Origin: Rhodospirillales bacterium
GTDB lineage: Bacteria; Pseudomonadota; Alphaproteobacteria; Rhodospirillales; JAOUPW01
Assembly (NCBI GenBank): GCA_029879665.1
Contig: JAOUPW010000122.1
Location: 1 to 6,417, forward strand
Direction of reading: 5' to 3'
DNA: 6,417 bases
The notes under the pieces were generated by a model. That model made no database searches and was not told the origin of the DNA. It saw only the letters and a program-made list of their open reading frames with translations. This document shows, piece by piece, positions 1 through 6,417 of the stretch. Within the stretch, counting starts at the first letter, position 1. The number at the start of each line of letters is the position of its first letter. The position numbers and the translations under genes were made by a program.

Positions 1-49
1 AGGCCGACCCATGATCGAAGAGATGAACATCCAACTGGAGAATTCCTGA
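1..49 (+). CDS. C-terminal end of an upstream gene (partial)
   Basis: An open frame enters from the left edge (first full codon at position 2) and ends at TGA 47-49. Its last residues read GRPMIEEMNIQLENS. The stop shares one base with the ATG of the next gene (TGATG), the usual sign of translational coupling within an operon. The fragment is too short to assign a family. Given its neighbours, another glycan-related enzyme is plausible but unproven. Confidence 0.6.
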   Translation, partial: GRPMIEEMNIQLENS

Positions 50-1215
50 TGGCCGGCCGCGTCATGTTCTATGTGCAGCATCTGCTTGGCATCGGTCATG
101 TGAAACGCGGCGCTGTCGTCGCCCGCGCCATGGTTGACGCCGGGCTCGAAGTAACGGTGGTTCTCGGCGGGCGACCGGTTGCCATTGCTGATTACGGCGC
201 CGCGTCCCTTCTTCATTTACCCTCGGCCATCGCTAAGGATGAAACTTTTCGTGTTCTTCTCGATGAAAACGACATTCCCATCGACGACGCCTGGAAAGCG
301 GAACGAAAGAAAAGGTTATTCGCGGCCTACGACAAGATTAAACCCGATGTGTTATTGTTCGAACTGTTTCCTTTCGGCCGCCGGCAGTTCAGATTTGAAC
401 TTGTTCCCCTGCTCGAAGCCATTCATGCGCAAGCGGAAAGGCCAAGAATCGTGTCTTCCGTCCGTGATGTCCTGGTCCAGAAATTCAAGGAAAAAAGCAA
501 CCAAGAAATGATCGCCATGGCGACGGATTACTTCGACACCATCCTGGTGCATGGCGACCCCAGCTTGATTCCTTTCGAAGCGACCTTCCCACTGATCGAA
601 TCCATCCGCGACCGCGTACGCTACACCGGATACGTCGCCGATTCCGGAACCGGAATCCAGCCGACCGGGGATGGCAAGGGCGAAGTGATCGTTTCCATCG
701 GCGGCGGCGCCATGGGCGAAGACCTGTTGCGCACGGCCTTGGCGGCCCGGCCCCTGTCACGATTATCAGACAAGACCTGGCGATTGCTGGTCGGCCCCAA
801 TCTGTCGGACGCGATCCTGGATTCGCTGGTCAAGGCGGCGCCCATTGGGGTCATCGTCGAACGGGCACGCCCCGATTTTCCCATCCTCCTCAGAAATTGC
901 CTCCTCTCCATTTCCCAGGGGGGATACAATACCTTGATGGATATCCTTCAGGCCCGTGCCAGGGCCGTAATCGTCCCCTTTTCCGCAGCGGAAGAAAGCG
1001 AACAGACCTTCCGCACCCGGCATTTGGTGGACCGGGGGCTGGTGCACATGGTCGAAACCCCGGACCTGAACCCGGAACGCCTGGCGCAAGCCGTAAATAA
1101 TGCCGCCGCCTCGGAAGCAGGAGTTGCTGAAGGTATCGATTTTTCGGGCGCCGAAACAACCGCCGGAATCATTTCGGCTCTCGCCGGGGTTGAAGCGCGG
1201 GGCGTAACCAAATAA
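49..1215 (+). CDS. MurG-like predicted glycosyltransferase (GT-B fold)
   Basis: This 388-residue protein probably transfers a sugar from a nucleotide-sugar donor to a lipid, glycan or other acceptor on the cytoplasmic side. It resembles the predicted glycosyltransferase group related to MurG/GT28 (COG4671-type). The N-terminal half opens with a beta strand followed by a glycine-rich acceptor-side loop, HLLGIGHVKR (residues 11-20). The C-terminal, donor-binding half begins at SIGGGAMG (216-223) and carries SQGGYNT (289-295) and an E-Q pair (318-319), matching the GG-x-x-T and E/H-Q positions that hold the nucleotide-sugar in MurG-like enzymes. No signal peptide or membrane segment is visible. 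GGAG at 37-40 lies eight bases before the ATG. The start overlaps the upstream stop, and a 29-base gap separates the gene from the deacetylase gene. Donor and acceptor cannot be read from the sequence. Confidence 0.82.
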   Translation: MAGRVMFYVQHLLGIGHVKRGAVVARAMVDAGLEVTVVLGGRPVAIADYGAASLLHLPSAIAKDETFRVLLDENDIPIDDAWKAERKKRLFAAYDKIKPDVLLFELFPFGRRQFRFELVPLLEAIHAQAERPRIVSSVRDVLVQKFKEKSNQEMIAMATDYFDTILVHGDPSLIPFEATFPLIESIRDRVRYTGYVADSGTGIQPTGDGKGEVIVSIGGGAMGEDLLRTALAARPLSRLSDKTWRLLVGPNLSDAILDSLVKAAPIGVIVERARPDFPILLRNCLLSISQGGYNTLMDILQARARAVIVPFSAAEESEQTFRTRHLVDRGLVHMVETPDLNPERLAQAVNNAAASEAGVAEGIDFSGAETTAGIISALAGVEARGVTK

Positions 1216-1227
1216 AAATAATCAATA

Positions 1228-1234
1228 AAGGGAG
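1228..1234 (+). promoter_or_regulatory. Shine-Dalgarno site fixing the GTG start at 1245
   Basis: AAGGGAG lies ten bases upstream of GTG 1245. No in-frame ATG fits a comparable site before the conserved WWRDDDA motif, so this site supports the GTG start of the deacetylase-like gene. Confidence 0.65.
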
Positions 1235-1240
1235 ATACCA

Positions 1241-1256
1241 CTCAGTGGCTCAGTGG
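1241..1256 (+). repeat. 8-bp tandem duplication across a start codon
   Basis: CTCAGTGG occurs twice back to back (1241-1248 and 1249-1256). The first copy contains the GTG start codon of the deacetylase-like gene; the second contains another GTG at 1253 that is out of frame. Gain or loss of one unit would move the start relative to the reading frame. Chance is a real alternative for so short a repeat. Confidence 0.6.
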
Positions 1257-2000
1257 CGCGACCTCAACATCGAACTGGACGCTTGGAGTGATTGCGGTCG
1301 CACCGCTTCGCTCTGGTGGCGGGACGACGATGCCTGCGAGGCTACTCCGGCGCTGGAAAAACTTCTTTCCATCAGCGATCTCACGGGCACACCTATCGCC
1401 CTCGCCGTAATCCCGGAAGGATCGGGCGCCGGCTTGCGTCAACGGCTTGCCGGACAGAAACACATATCGGTTCTTCAACACGGATTCGCCCATGTCAACC
1501 ATGCGCCGGTGGGACACAAAAAAGCGGAATTCGGCCCTCACCGGACGATTGAAATCATGGAATCGGATCTTGCCGGCGGCAAGGATTTACTAAGCGACTT
1601 CGAATACACCTTCCCCGCCTTTGTTCCGCCGTGGAACAACATCGACGAATCCCTGCTCGCCCGCCTTTCCGGTATTGGGCTTAAGGCGGTTTCAACCTAT
1701 TTGCCTCGCAACAGTTCTGAACCGGTGCCAGGACTCAGGCGTACAAATGCCCATGTCGATATTATCAATTGGCGCGGCAACCGGGGCTTCATTGGGGATG
1801 AGTCAGCTTTGGAAATGATCACCGGCCACCTCAGGTCAAGGCGAATCGGCGGGGTTGATCCGGAAGAACCGACCGGCCTTTTGACCCACCACCTGGTTCA
1901 TGACGAAGCCTGCTGGCGCTTCATCGAAGACTTGCTGCAAAATACGATAAGCCATGATGCCGTCCGCTGGATCGGTGCCGAGGAGGCGTTTCTGCAGTGA
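1245..2000 (+). CDS. Polysaccharide deacetylase-family (NodB-like) protein, cytoplasmic
   Basis: This 251-residue protein is predicted to belong to the metal-dependent carbohydrate deacetylase superfamily (NodB homology, CE4-like), which removes N- or O-acetyl groups from sugars. Visible motifs in family order are the aspartate cluster WWRDDDA (24-30, D27-D29) in place of the classical TFDDG; a strand ALAVIPEG (52-59); the metal-binding H-x3-H in QHGFAHVNH (78-86, H79 and H83); FVPPWNN (126-132), resembling the R-x-P-x-W/FRPPW-type motif; and THHLVHDE (214-221), in the position of the C-terminal LxH motif. There is no signal peptide, so it probably acts in the cytoplasm, as NodB does. It starts with GTG behind a good Shine-Dalgarno, and its stop overlaps the next start (GTGA). 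Together with the preceding glycosyltransferase it suggests building and deacetylating a sugar. The divergent first motif means substrate and even activity are uncertain. Confidence 0.8.
   Translation: MAQWRDLNIELDAWSDCGRTASLWWRDDDACEATPALEKLLSISDLTGTPIALAVIPEGSGAGLRQRLAGQKHISVLQHGFAHVNHAPVGHKKAEFGPHRTIEIMESDLAGGKDLLSDFEYTFPAFVPPWNNIDESLLARLSGIGLKAVSTYLPRNSSEPVPGLRRTNAHVDIINWRGNRGFIGDESALEMITGHLRSRRIGGVDPEEPTGLLTHHLVHDEACWRFIEDLLQNTISHDAVRWIGAEEAFLQ
1981..1986 (+). promoter_or_regulatory. Shine-Dalgarno site fixing the GTG start at 1997
   Basis: A perfect AGGAGG lies inside the end of the deacetylase gene, ten bases before GTG 1997. It supports that GTG, rather than the internal ATG codons further down, as the start of the small membrane protein. 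Confidence 0.7.
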
Positions 2001-2506
2001 GCACCCATACCTATCCCCTCAATGCCATTCTCGGTGATTATGCTCGCGCCGGCGCCGGCCTTGTTCTAACAGGCACGCCGCTTTTCCTGCCGGAGCCGCT
2101 GTCCCCCTGGGTCTTCGTCGTGTTCATGGGGCTGTTTATTGTTTTCCTGTTTTATGGAATCCGTGCCACCCTTCGCCACATACGCCGGATTTCGGTTAAT
2201 GAACATGGCATTTCCACGACGCCGATCGCAGGACGGGAACTTAAATGGACGGACCTTGAACGGGTCAAGCTTTCTTATTATTCCACCCGACGGGACAATT
2301 CCGGAGGGTGGCTTCAATTAAACCTAACGGACGGTCACGCAAGCATGAACATCGAGTCCAATATTAACGGGTTTCCGGAGATTGCCGGCAAGGCCGCACG
2401 GGTTGCCACGGGGAAAAATCTTCCCCTTGATGCCGCAACCATCGAGAATTTTTCCATTCTTGGAATTTCTCTCGAAAGTATTCCGGCACACGGTGGGCAG
2501 TCATAA
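1997..2506 (+). CDS. Small membrane protein of unknown function with cytoplasmic domain
   Basis: I do not recognise this 169-residue protein by name. The N-terminal third is hydrophobic, with a weaker segment at about residues 16-32 and a strong one at about 37-55. It is followed by an arginine-rich stretch (R56, R60, R63, R64) that, by the positive-inside rule, puts the rest in the cytoplasm. Residues 65-125 have the feel of a small beta-rich domain: ISVNEHGIST, then ELKWTDLERVKL, then GGWLQLNL. The pattern 'x-V-x-x-x-G-I... W-x-D-L/I' resembles bacterial PH-like membrane-associated domains, but this is a guess from pattern only. It starts with GTG overlapping the deacetylase stop (GTGA), and its TAA overlaps the ATG of the ATPase gene (TAATG), so it is tightly coupled on both sides. 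It may be an accessory or anchoring factor for either module. Existence of the gene is well supported; its function is not. Confidence 0.78.
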   Translation: MSTHTYPLNAILGDYARAGAGLVLTGTPLFLPEPLSPWVFVVFMGLFIVFLFYGIRATLRHIRRISVNEHGISTTPIAGRELKWTDLERVKLSYYSTRRDNSGGWLQLNLTDGHASMNIESNINGFPEIAGKAARVATGKNLPLDAATIENFSILGISLESIPAHGGQS

Positions 2507-4401
2507 TGGATTTATTGACCGTCAATAATCTCAAGGTTGATTTTAAAACTCAGGCCGGCACCCTTCAGGCCGTCAACGGCATCTCTTTTCGGGTCCGCGC
2601 CGGATCCACGGTTGCCCTGGTCGGCGAATCCGGCTCCGGCAAATCCGTCACCGCCCAAGCCATCATGGGAATCCTTCCCAACAATGCGACCATCACCGGC
2701 GGCGAAATTCTGTTTGCCGATCCAACCCGCAGACAAACCGCGCCACCGGTGGAAAGACGTGCGAAGGCGGCTGATCTGGCGAAATTCAACCCCAACGGAA
2801 GGGGGTTCAGAAATATCCGTGGCGACCGCATGTCCATGATCTTTCAGGAACCGATGACCTCGCTGTCGCCGCTTCACACCATTGGCGATCAGATCGGCGA
2901 GGTTCTCTGCCTTCACCGGCAGATGGGACTCAAGGAAGCTAAGGACATCACCGTCCGCATGCTCAAGATGGTCGGCTTTCCCGATCCCGTCCGGGCCTTT
3001 AGCACGTATCCGTTTGAATTGTCCGGAGGGCTCCGCCAACGGGCGATGATTGCCATGGCGCTTGTCTGCCATCCTTCGCTGCTGATCGCGGATGAACCCA
3101 GCACGGCACTTGACGTTACCATCCAGGCCCAAATCCTGAAGCTGATACGGGATTTGCAGATGGAAATCGGCATGGCTGTCCTGATCATTACCCACGATCT
3201 TGGGGTGGTGGCGAATGTCGCCGAAGAAGTGGTGGTCGCCTACCACGGCCGGGTCGTCGAAAGCGGAACCATTGACGATATTTTCAAAAATGCCTCCCAT
3301 CCATACCTGAAAGCGCTTTTGAACGCGGTGCCTCATTTTGACATGAAAAACGGTGAACGCCTTGTTCCCATCCGGGAAGTGGAACACCGGACCGGACACC
3401 TGTTGAGCGCCAAGCCCGAGTGGCCGGCAACGGCGGATGTATTCCCCTTGCTGGATGTCCGAAATATTTCCAAGAATTTTTCGATTCGCAAGAAGAGCGG
3501 ATTTATCTCAAGCAACATCAAGGAACCCGTTCGCGCCGTAGACAACGTAAGCTTTCAGATCAAACGGGGCGAATGTCTGGGGCTGGTGGGTGAATCGGGA
3601 TGCGGCAAGACTACCATCAGTAAAATCATCATGCGCGCCATGGATTCGGATGAAGGTAAAATCCTGTTCAACGATCAAGGCCGATTGGTTAATCTTCTCG
3701 ATCAGTCCGATAAAGAAATGATCCCCTTGCGCCGTAAGATTCAATATATATTCCAGGATCCTTTCGGATCTTTGAATCCGCGCATGACGGTTTTCGATAT
3801 CCTGAGCGAACCCCTGATCATTCATAATACCGGCGATGCCGCCTATCGCCGCCAGATCATCAAGGAACTGATGGAACTGGTCGGCCTCGATCCCCGTTTC
3901 CTCAACCGTTATCCGCATAGTTTTTCAGGGGGGCAACGTCAACGCATCGGCATCGCACGGGCGCTGGCCTTGAAACCGGACCTTCTCATCTGCGACGAAC
4001 CGGTTTCCGCCCTGGATGTTTCGGTTCAAGCCCAGATTTTAAACCTTCTCAAGGACCTACAGAAAGATCTGGGACTTACATATCTGTTCATATCCCATAA
4101 TTTGGCCGTGGTGGATTACGTTTCCGATCGGATTGCGGTGATGTGCGCCGGCAAGCTGGTTGAGGTCGCGGCCCGGGAAACCCTGTTCCATAACCCCGTT
4201 CACCCGTATACCAAGGCGTTGCTTTCGGCGGTTCCTTTTCCCGATCCGCGACGCAAACTGAATTTTTCCGCTTTGATGGAAGGCCGCGCTTCCGATCCCG
4301 GCGCCTGGCCCCATCCTTTCAAGCAGTCTGACGGAAACAGCCTTTCACTGATAGATGTCGGCGGCGGCCATTTGGTTCGCGCCCATGACCATCCAGGATA
4401 A
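2506..4401 (+). CDS. Fused double ATP-binding subunit of an Opp/Dpp-type ABC importer
   Basis: This 631-residue protein powers uptake through an oligopeptide/dipeptide-type importer, with both nucleotide-binding domains in one chain as in YejF and GsiA. Domain 1: Walker A GESGSGKS (40-47), Q-loop Q114, signature LSGGLRQR (172-179), Walker B ending D196-E197, H-loop H230, then the C-terminal oligopeptide-transporter motif HPYLKALL (from 265). Domain 2 starts near residue 315: Walker A GESGCGKT (362-369), Q-loop Q417, signature FSGGQRQR (473-480), D497-E498, H-loop H531 and a second HPYTKALL (from 566). Both catalytic glutamates and both H-loop histidines are present, so both ATP sites look competent. 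The stretch between residue 66 and Q114 is longer than usual in domain 1. A polar tail of about 50 residues follows the last domain. The start overlaps the previous stop; its Shine-Dalgarno (GGTGGG, 2492-2497) is weak, which fits coupled translation. The binding-protein gene follows after 24 bases. Confidence 0.95.
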   Translation: MDLLTVNNLKVDFKTQAGTLQAVNGISFRVRAGSTVALVGESGSGKSVTAQAIMGILPNNATITGGEILFADPTRRQTAPPVERRAKAADLAKFNPNGRGFRNIRGDRMSMIFQEPMTSLSPLHTIGDQIGEVLCLHRQMGLKEAKDITVRMLKMVGFPDPVRAFSTYPFELSGGLRQRAMIAMALVCHPSLLIADEPSTALDVTIQAQILKLIRDLQMEIGMAVLIITHDLGVVANVAEEVVVAYHGRVVESGTIDDIFKNASHPYLKALLNAVPHFDMKNGERLVPIREVEHRTGHLLSAKPEWPATADVFPLLDVRNISKNFSIRKKSGFISSNIKEPVRAVDNVSFQIKRGECLGLVGESGCGKTTISKIIMRAMDSDEGKILFNDQGRLVNLLDQSDKEMIPLRRKIQYIFQDPFGSLNPRMTVFDILSEPLIIHNTGDAAYRRQIIKELMELVGLDPRFLNRYPHSFSGGQRQRIGIARALALKPDLLICDEPVSALDVSVQAQILNLLKDLQKDLGLTYLFISHNLAVVDYVSDRIAVMCAGKLVEVAARETLFHNPVHPYTKALLSAVPFPDPRRKLNFSALMEGRASDPGAWPHPFKQSDGNSLSLIDVGGGHLVRAHDHPG

Positions 4402-4412
4402 CCTTCCCGGAC

Positions 4413-4418
4413 AAAGGA
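4413..4418 (+). promoter_or_regulatory. Ribosome binding site of the solute-binding protein gene
   Basis: AAAGGA stands seven bases before ATG 4426 in the 24-base gap after the ATPase gene. It gives the binding protein its own initiation site, consistent with the higher expression usual for periplasmic binding proteins. No terminator or promoter is visible in this gap. Confidence 0.6.
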
Positions 4419-4425
4419 ATCGATT

Positions 4426-6327
4426 ATGATACTGTTTTTTCGGCAACTTGTTCTCGCGGCACTGATTTTTGCCGCGACGCCCTTCGCGGCCGGAGCATAC
4501 GTCGAAACACCATTTTTTAATGAATTGGTTGTGCAGGGCCGGCTTCCGGCGGTGGACGCCCGCCTACCGGAAACGCCTTCCGTCGTCGCCTTGAACGGTC
4601 CGGGGCTGCAACCGGGAATTCATGGCGGCCAGCTTCGAATCCTGATGGGCGGGTCGAAAGATACCCGCATGATGATCGTCTATGGATACGCACGGCTGGT
4701 CGGATATGATCATGATTTCAACCTTACACCCGATATCCTGGAAGACGTGGAGATCAAGGAAGGGCGTATCTTCACGCTCAAAATAAGAAAAGGACATCGC
4801 TGGTCCGATGGCAACCCATTCACGTCCGAAGACTTCCGTTATTACTGGGAAGACGTGGTGATGAACAAGGAGATGTCTCCAACCGGCGCCCCTCGACTAA
4901 TGATGATCGATGGGGATGTACCAACCTTTGAAGTGATTGATAAATACACGGTCCGTTATTCCTGGCCCAAACCCAATCCTTTTTTTCTACCCCTGCTGGC
5001 CGGCGCCAGTCCTCTTTTCATCTATCGTCCGTCCCATTACCTGAAACAGTTTCACGCCCAGTATGTCAACAAGGAGGAGCTGGATAAGAAAGTCAAAGCC
5101 AATCGCCAGCGAAATTGGGTTTCGCTTCAATTGCGCATGGGACGTCAATATAAAAACACCAATCCCGATCTGCCGACCCTTCAACCGTGGGTGCTTCAAA
5201 CCAAGCCGCCATCGGATCGTTTTGTGTTTACCCGAAACCCCTACTACCACCGGGTTGATGAAAAAGGGCTTCAGTTGCCCTATCTCGACCGGGTTGTCAT
5301 GACCATCGCCAGCTCGAAACTTATCCCGGCCAAAACCGGAACCGGCGAATCGGATATTCAGGCGCGGAACATCCAATTCAACAACTACACGTTCCTGAAA
5401 CAGGGTGAAAAAAGAAACAACTTCAAAGTCCGCCTTTGGCAATCGGCCAAGGGAGCGCAGATGGCGATTTATCCCAACCTGAATACGACCGATCCCGTCT
5501 GGCGGAAACTGTTCCGAACGACGGAATTCCGCCGCGCGCTTTCGATTGCCATCGACAGGAACGAAATCAACCAAGTCATCTATTTCGGCTTGGCGGAGGG
5601 CGGCAACAACACCATCCTCCGCAATAGCAAGCTGTTCCGTCAGGAATACGCGGACAAATGGGCGAAATTCGACATCAAGAAGGCCAACCAGATACTCGAT
5701 GGCCTGGGCCTCACAAAATGGGACAGCCGCAAAATCAGGATTCTGCCCGATGGCCGCCCCATGGAGATCACCGTTGAGACCGCCGGCGAAGACAGCGAGC
5801 AAGCGGACGTCCTGGAATTGATCCGCGACAGCTGGGCCAGGATCGGCATTAAACTGCACACCAAACTTCTGCAACGCGAGGTCTTCCGCAACCGGGTCTT
5901 TGCCGGATCTACCCTGATTTCGGTCTGGTTCGGACTTGAAAACGGCGTACCCGCACCGGAAACAAGCCCTCACGAACTGGCCCCCACATCTCAGAATCAG
6001 CTTCAATGGCCGAAATGGGGACAGTTCTTCGAAACCAAAGGCATGTCCGGAGAAAAGATCGGCATTAAAGAAGCCAGGGAGTTGATGGACCTGAACAATC
6101 AGTGGATCAACTCCAGCGACCGACAAGAAAAAACGGCCATCTGGCACAAGATGCTTGCCATCCACGCCGATCAGGTTTTTACCATCGGCCTGATACGGGG
6201 CGTTCCCCAACCGGTGGTCGTCAACAACAACCTTCGCAACGTTCCCGAAAAAGGGATATACAACTGGGACCCTGGCGCACACTTGGGCGTGCACCGACCT
6301 GATACCTTCTGGTTTGAAAACAAGTAA
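4426..6327 (+). CDS. Periplasmic solute-binding protein, family 5 (peptide/oligosaccharide type)
   Basis: This 633-residue protein is the predicted periplasmic receptor delivering substrate to the importer. Residues 1-24 form a Sec signal peptide: one arginine (R6), a hydrophobic core (8-20) and an A-x-A-type site AGA at 22-24. There is no lipobox cysteine, so it should be soluble in the periplasm. Family 5 hallmarks follow: an early GGQLRILMGG strand, KGHRWSDGNPFTSEDF around W126-S127-D128-G129, a NPYYHRVDEKG motif from N271, FRRALSIAIDR (368-378), and a late segment on what would be the closing lobe. It is longer than classical DppA/OppA (roughly 530) and nearer YejA-like receptors of about 600 residues. 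Family 5 includes binders of peptides, nickel, opines, microcin C and oligosaccharides, so the ligand cannot be read from the family. Next to glycan enzymes, a sugar-containing or peptidoglycan-like ligand is plausible. Confidence 0.93.
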   Translation: MILFFRQLVLAALIFAATPFAAGAYVETPFFNELVVQGRLPAVDARLPETPSVVALNGPGLQPGIHGGQLRILMGGSKDTRMMIVYGYARLVGYDHDFNLTPDILEDVEIKEGRIFTLKIRKGHRWSDGNPFTSEDFRYYWEDVVMNKEMSPTGAPRLMMIDGDVPTFEVIDKYTVRYSWPKPNPFFLPLLAGASPLFIYRPSHYLKQFHAQYVNKEELDKKVKANRQRNWVSLQLRMGRQYKNTNPDLPTLQPWVLQTKPPSDRFVFTRNPYYHRVDEKGLQLPYLDRVVMTIASSKLIPAKTGTGESDIQARNIQFNNYTFLKQGEKRNNFKVRLWQSAKGAQMAIYPNLNTTDPVWRKLFRTTEFRRALSIAIDRNEINQVIYFGLAEGGNNTILRNSKLFRQEYADKWAKFDIKKANQILDGLGLTKWDSRKIRILPDGRPMEITVETAGEDSEQADVLELIRDSWARIGIKLHTKLLQREVFRNRVFAGSTLISVWFGLENGVPAPETSPHELAPTSQNQLQWPKWGQFFETKGMSGEKIGIKEARELMDLNNQWINSSDRQEKTAIWHKMLAIHADQVFTIGLIRGVPQPVVVNNNLRNVPEKGIYNWDPGAHLGVHRPDTFWFENK

Positions 6328-6344
6328 GGGCGCGAAAGAATAAA

Positions 6345-6417
6345 ATGTTTAACTACCTGTCGCGCCGTTTACTGTCCATGGCCCTGACGCTTCTGACCAT
6401 CAGCGTTCTGGTTTTCG
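6345..6417 (+). CDS. N-terminus of a DppB/OppB-type ABC permease (partial)
   Basis: The open frame begins at ATG 6345, 17 bases after the binding-protein stop, and runs off the right edge after 24 codons. It reads MFNYLSRRLLSMALTLLTIS followed by VLVF: a short N-terminal tail, an R-R pair, then the first membrane helix. This is the standard opening of the DppB/OppB permease family, which forms half of the membrane channel. The purine-rich GAAAGAA just upstream (6334-6340) is a poor, close Shine-Dalgarno. A second permease (DppC/OppC type) would be expected beyond the window. Confidence 0.85.
   Translation, partial: MFNYLSRRLLSMALTLLTISVLVF

Noticed and set aside
51..58. GGCCGGCC palindrome at the start of the glycosyltransferase gene
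   Set aside because: It encodes the second to fourth residues and such GC palindromes arise easily; there is no partner site suggesting an operator.
766..1089. Minus-strand open frame inside the glycosyltransferase gene
   Set aside because: It is antisense to the donor-binding half of the glycosyltransferase, with no credible start site or protein family.
1216..1244. Possible terminator or promoter between the glycosyltransferase and deacetylase genes
   Set aside because: The 29-base gap is AT-rich but has no stem-loop with a T-run and no room for a convincing -35/-10 pair; it is explained by the Shine-Dalgarno site of the next gene.
2512..3399. Minus-strand open frame (295 codons) opposite the first ATPase domain
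   Set aside because: The plus strand carries every ABC ATPase motif here; the antisense translation has no domain and is a shadow of codon bias.
4987..6294. Long minus-strand open frame (435 codons) opposite the solute-binding protein gene
   Set aside because: It lies wholly antisense to a well-supported family 5 receptor gene, shows no recognisable motif, and has the composition expected from the reverse frame of a GC-rich gene.

Overview
The window reads as one plus-strand gene run from a Gram-negative proteobacterium, most likely an alphaproteobacterium of Rhodospirillales/rhizobial type. This placement is an inference from moderately GC-rich coding sequence, proteobacterial Shine-Dalgarno usage, a periplasmic binding protein with a Sec-type signal peptide rather than a lipoprotein signal, and the style of the fused ABC ATPase. 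No taxonomic marker gene is present.

Layout: (1) positions 1-49 hold the last 15 codons of an upstream gene that overlaps the next by one base; (2) 49-1215 encodes a MurG-like (GT-B fold) predicted glycosyltransferase; (3) 1245-2000 encodes a NodB-like polysaccharide deacetylase-family protein without a signal peptide, starting with GTG; (4) 1997-2506 encodes a small, unrecognised membrane protein with a C-terminal soluble domain, also starting with GTG; (5) 2506-4401 encodes a double ATPase subunit (two fused nucleotide-binding domains) of an oligopeptide/dipeptide-type ABC importer; (6) 4426-6327 encodes the periplasmic family 5 solute-binding protein; (7) 6345 to the window end is the N-terminus of a DppB/OppB-type permease that continues beyond the window. 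There are no gaps over 30 bases, no visible terminators, and several stop/start overlaps (TGATG, GTGA, TAATG), so the whole stretch is probably one transcript.

Functionally there are two modules. The first (glycosyltransferase plus cytoplasmic deacetylase-like protein) looks like synthesis or modification of a glycan or glycoconjugate. The second (double ATPase, binding protein, permease) is an importer of peptide-like or oligosaccharide-like solutes. The small membrane protein sits between them and is translationally coupled to both sides. The most interesting question is whether the two modules share a substrate, for example an importer that recovers or senses a glycan or glycopeptide related to what the enzymes make. 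That is inference from gene order only. No RNA genes, CRISPR arrays, insertion sequences or phage features were seen.
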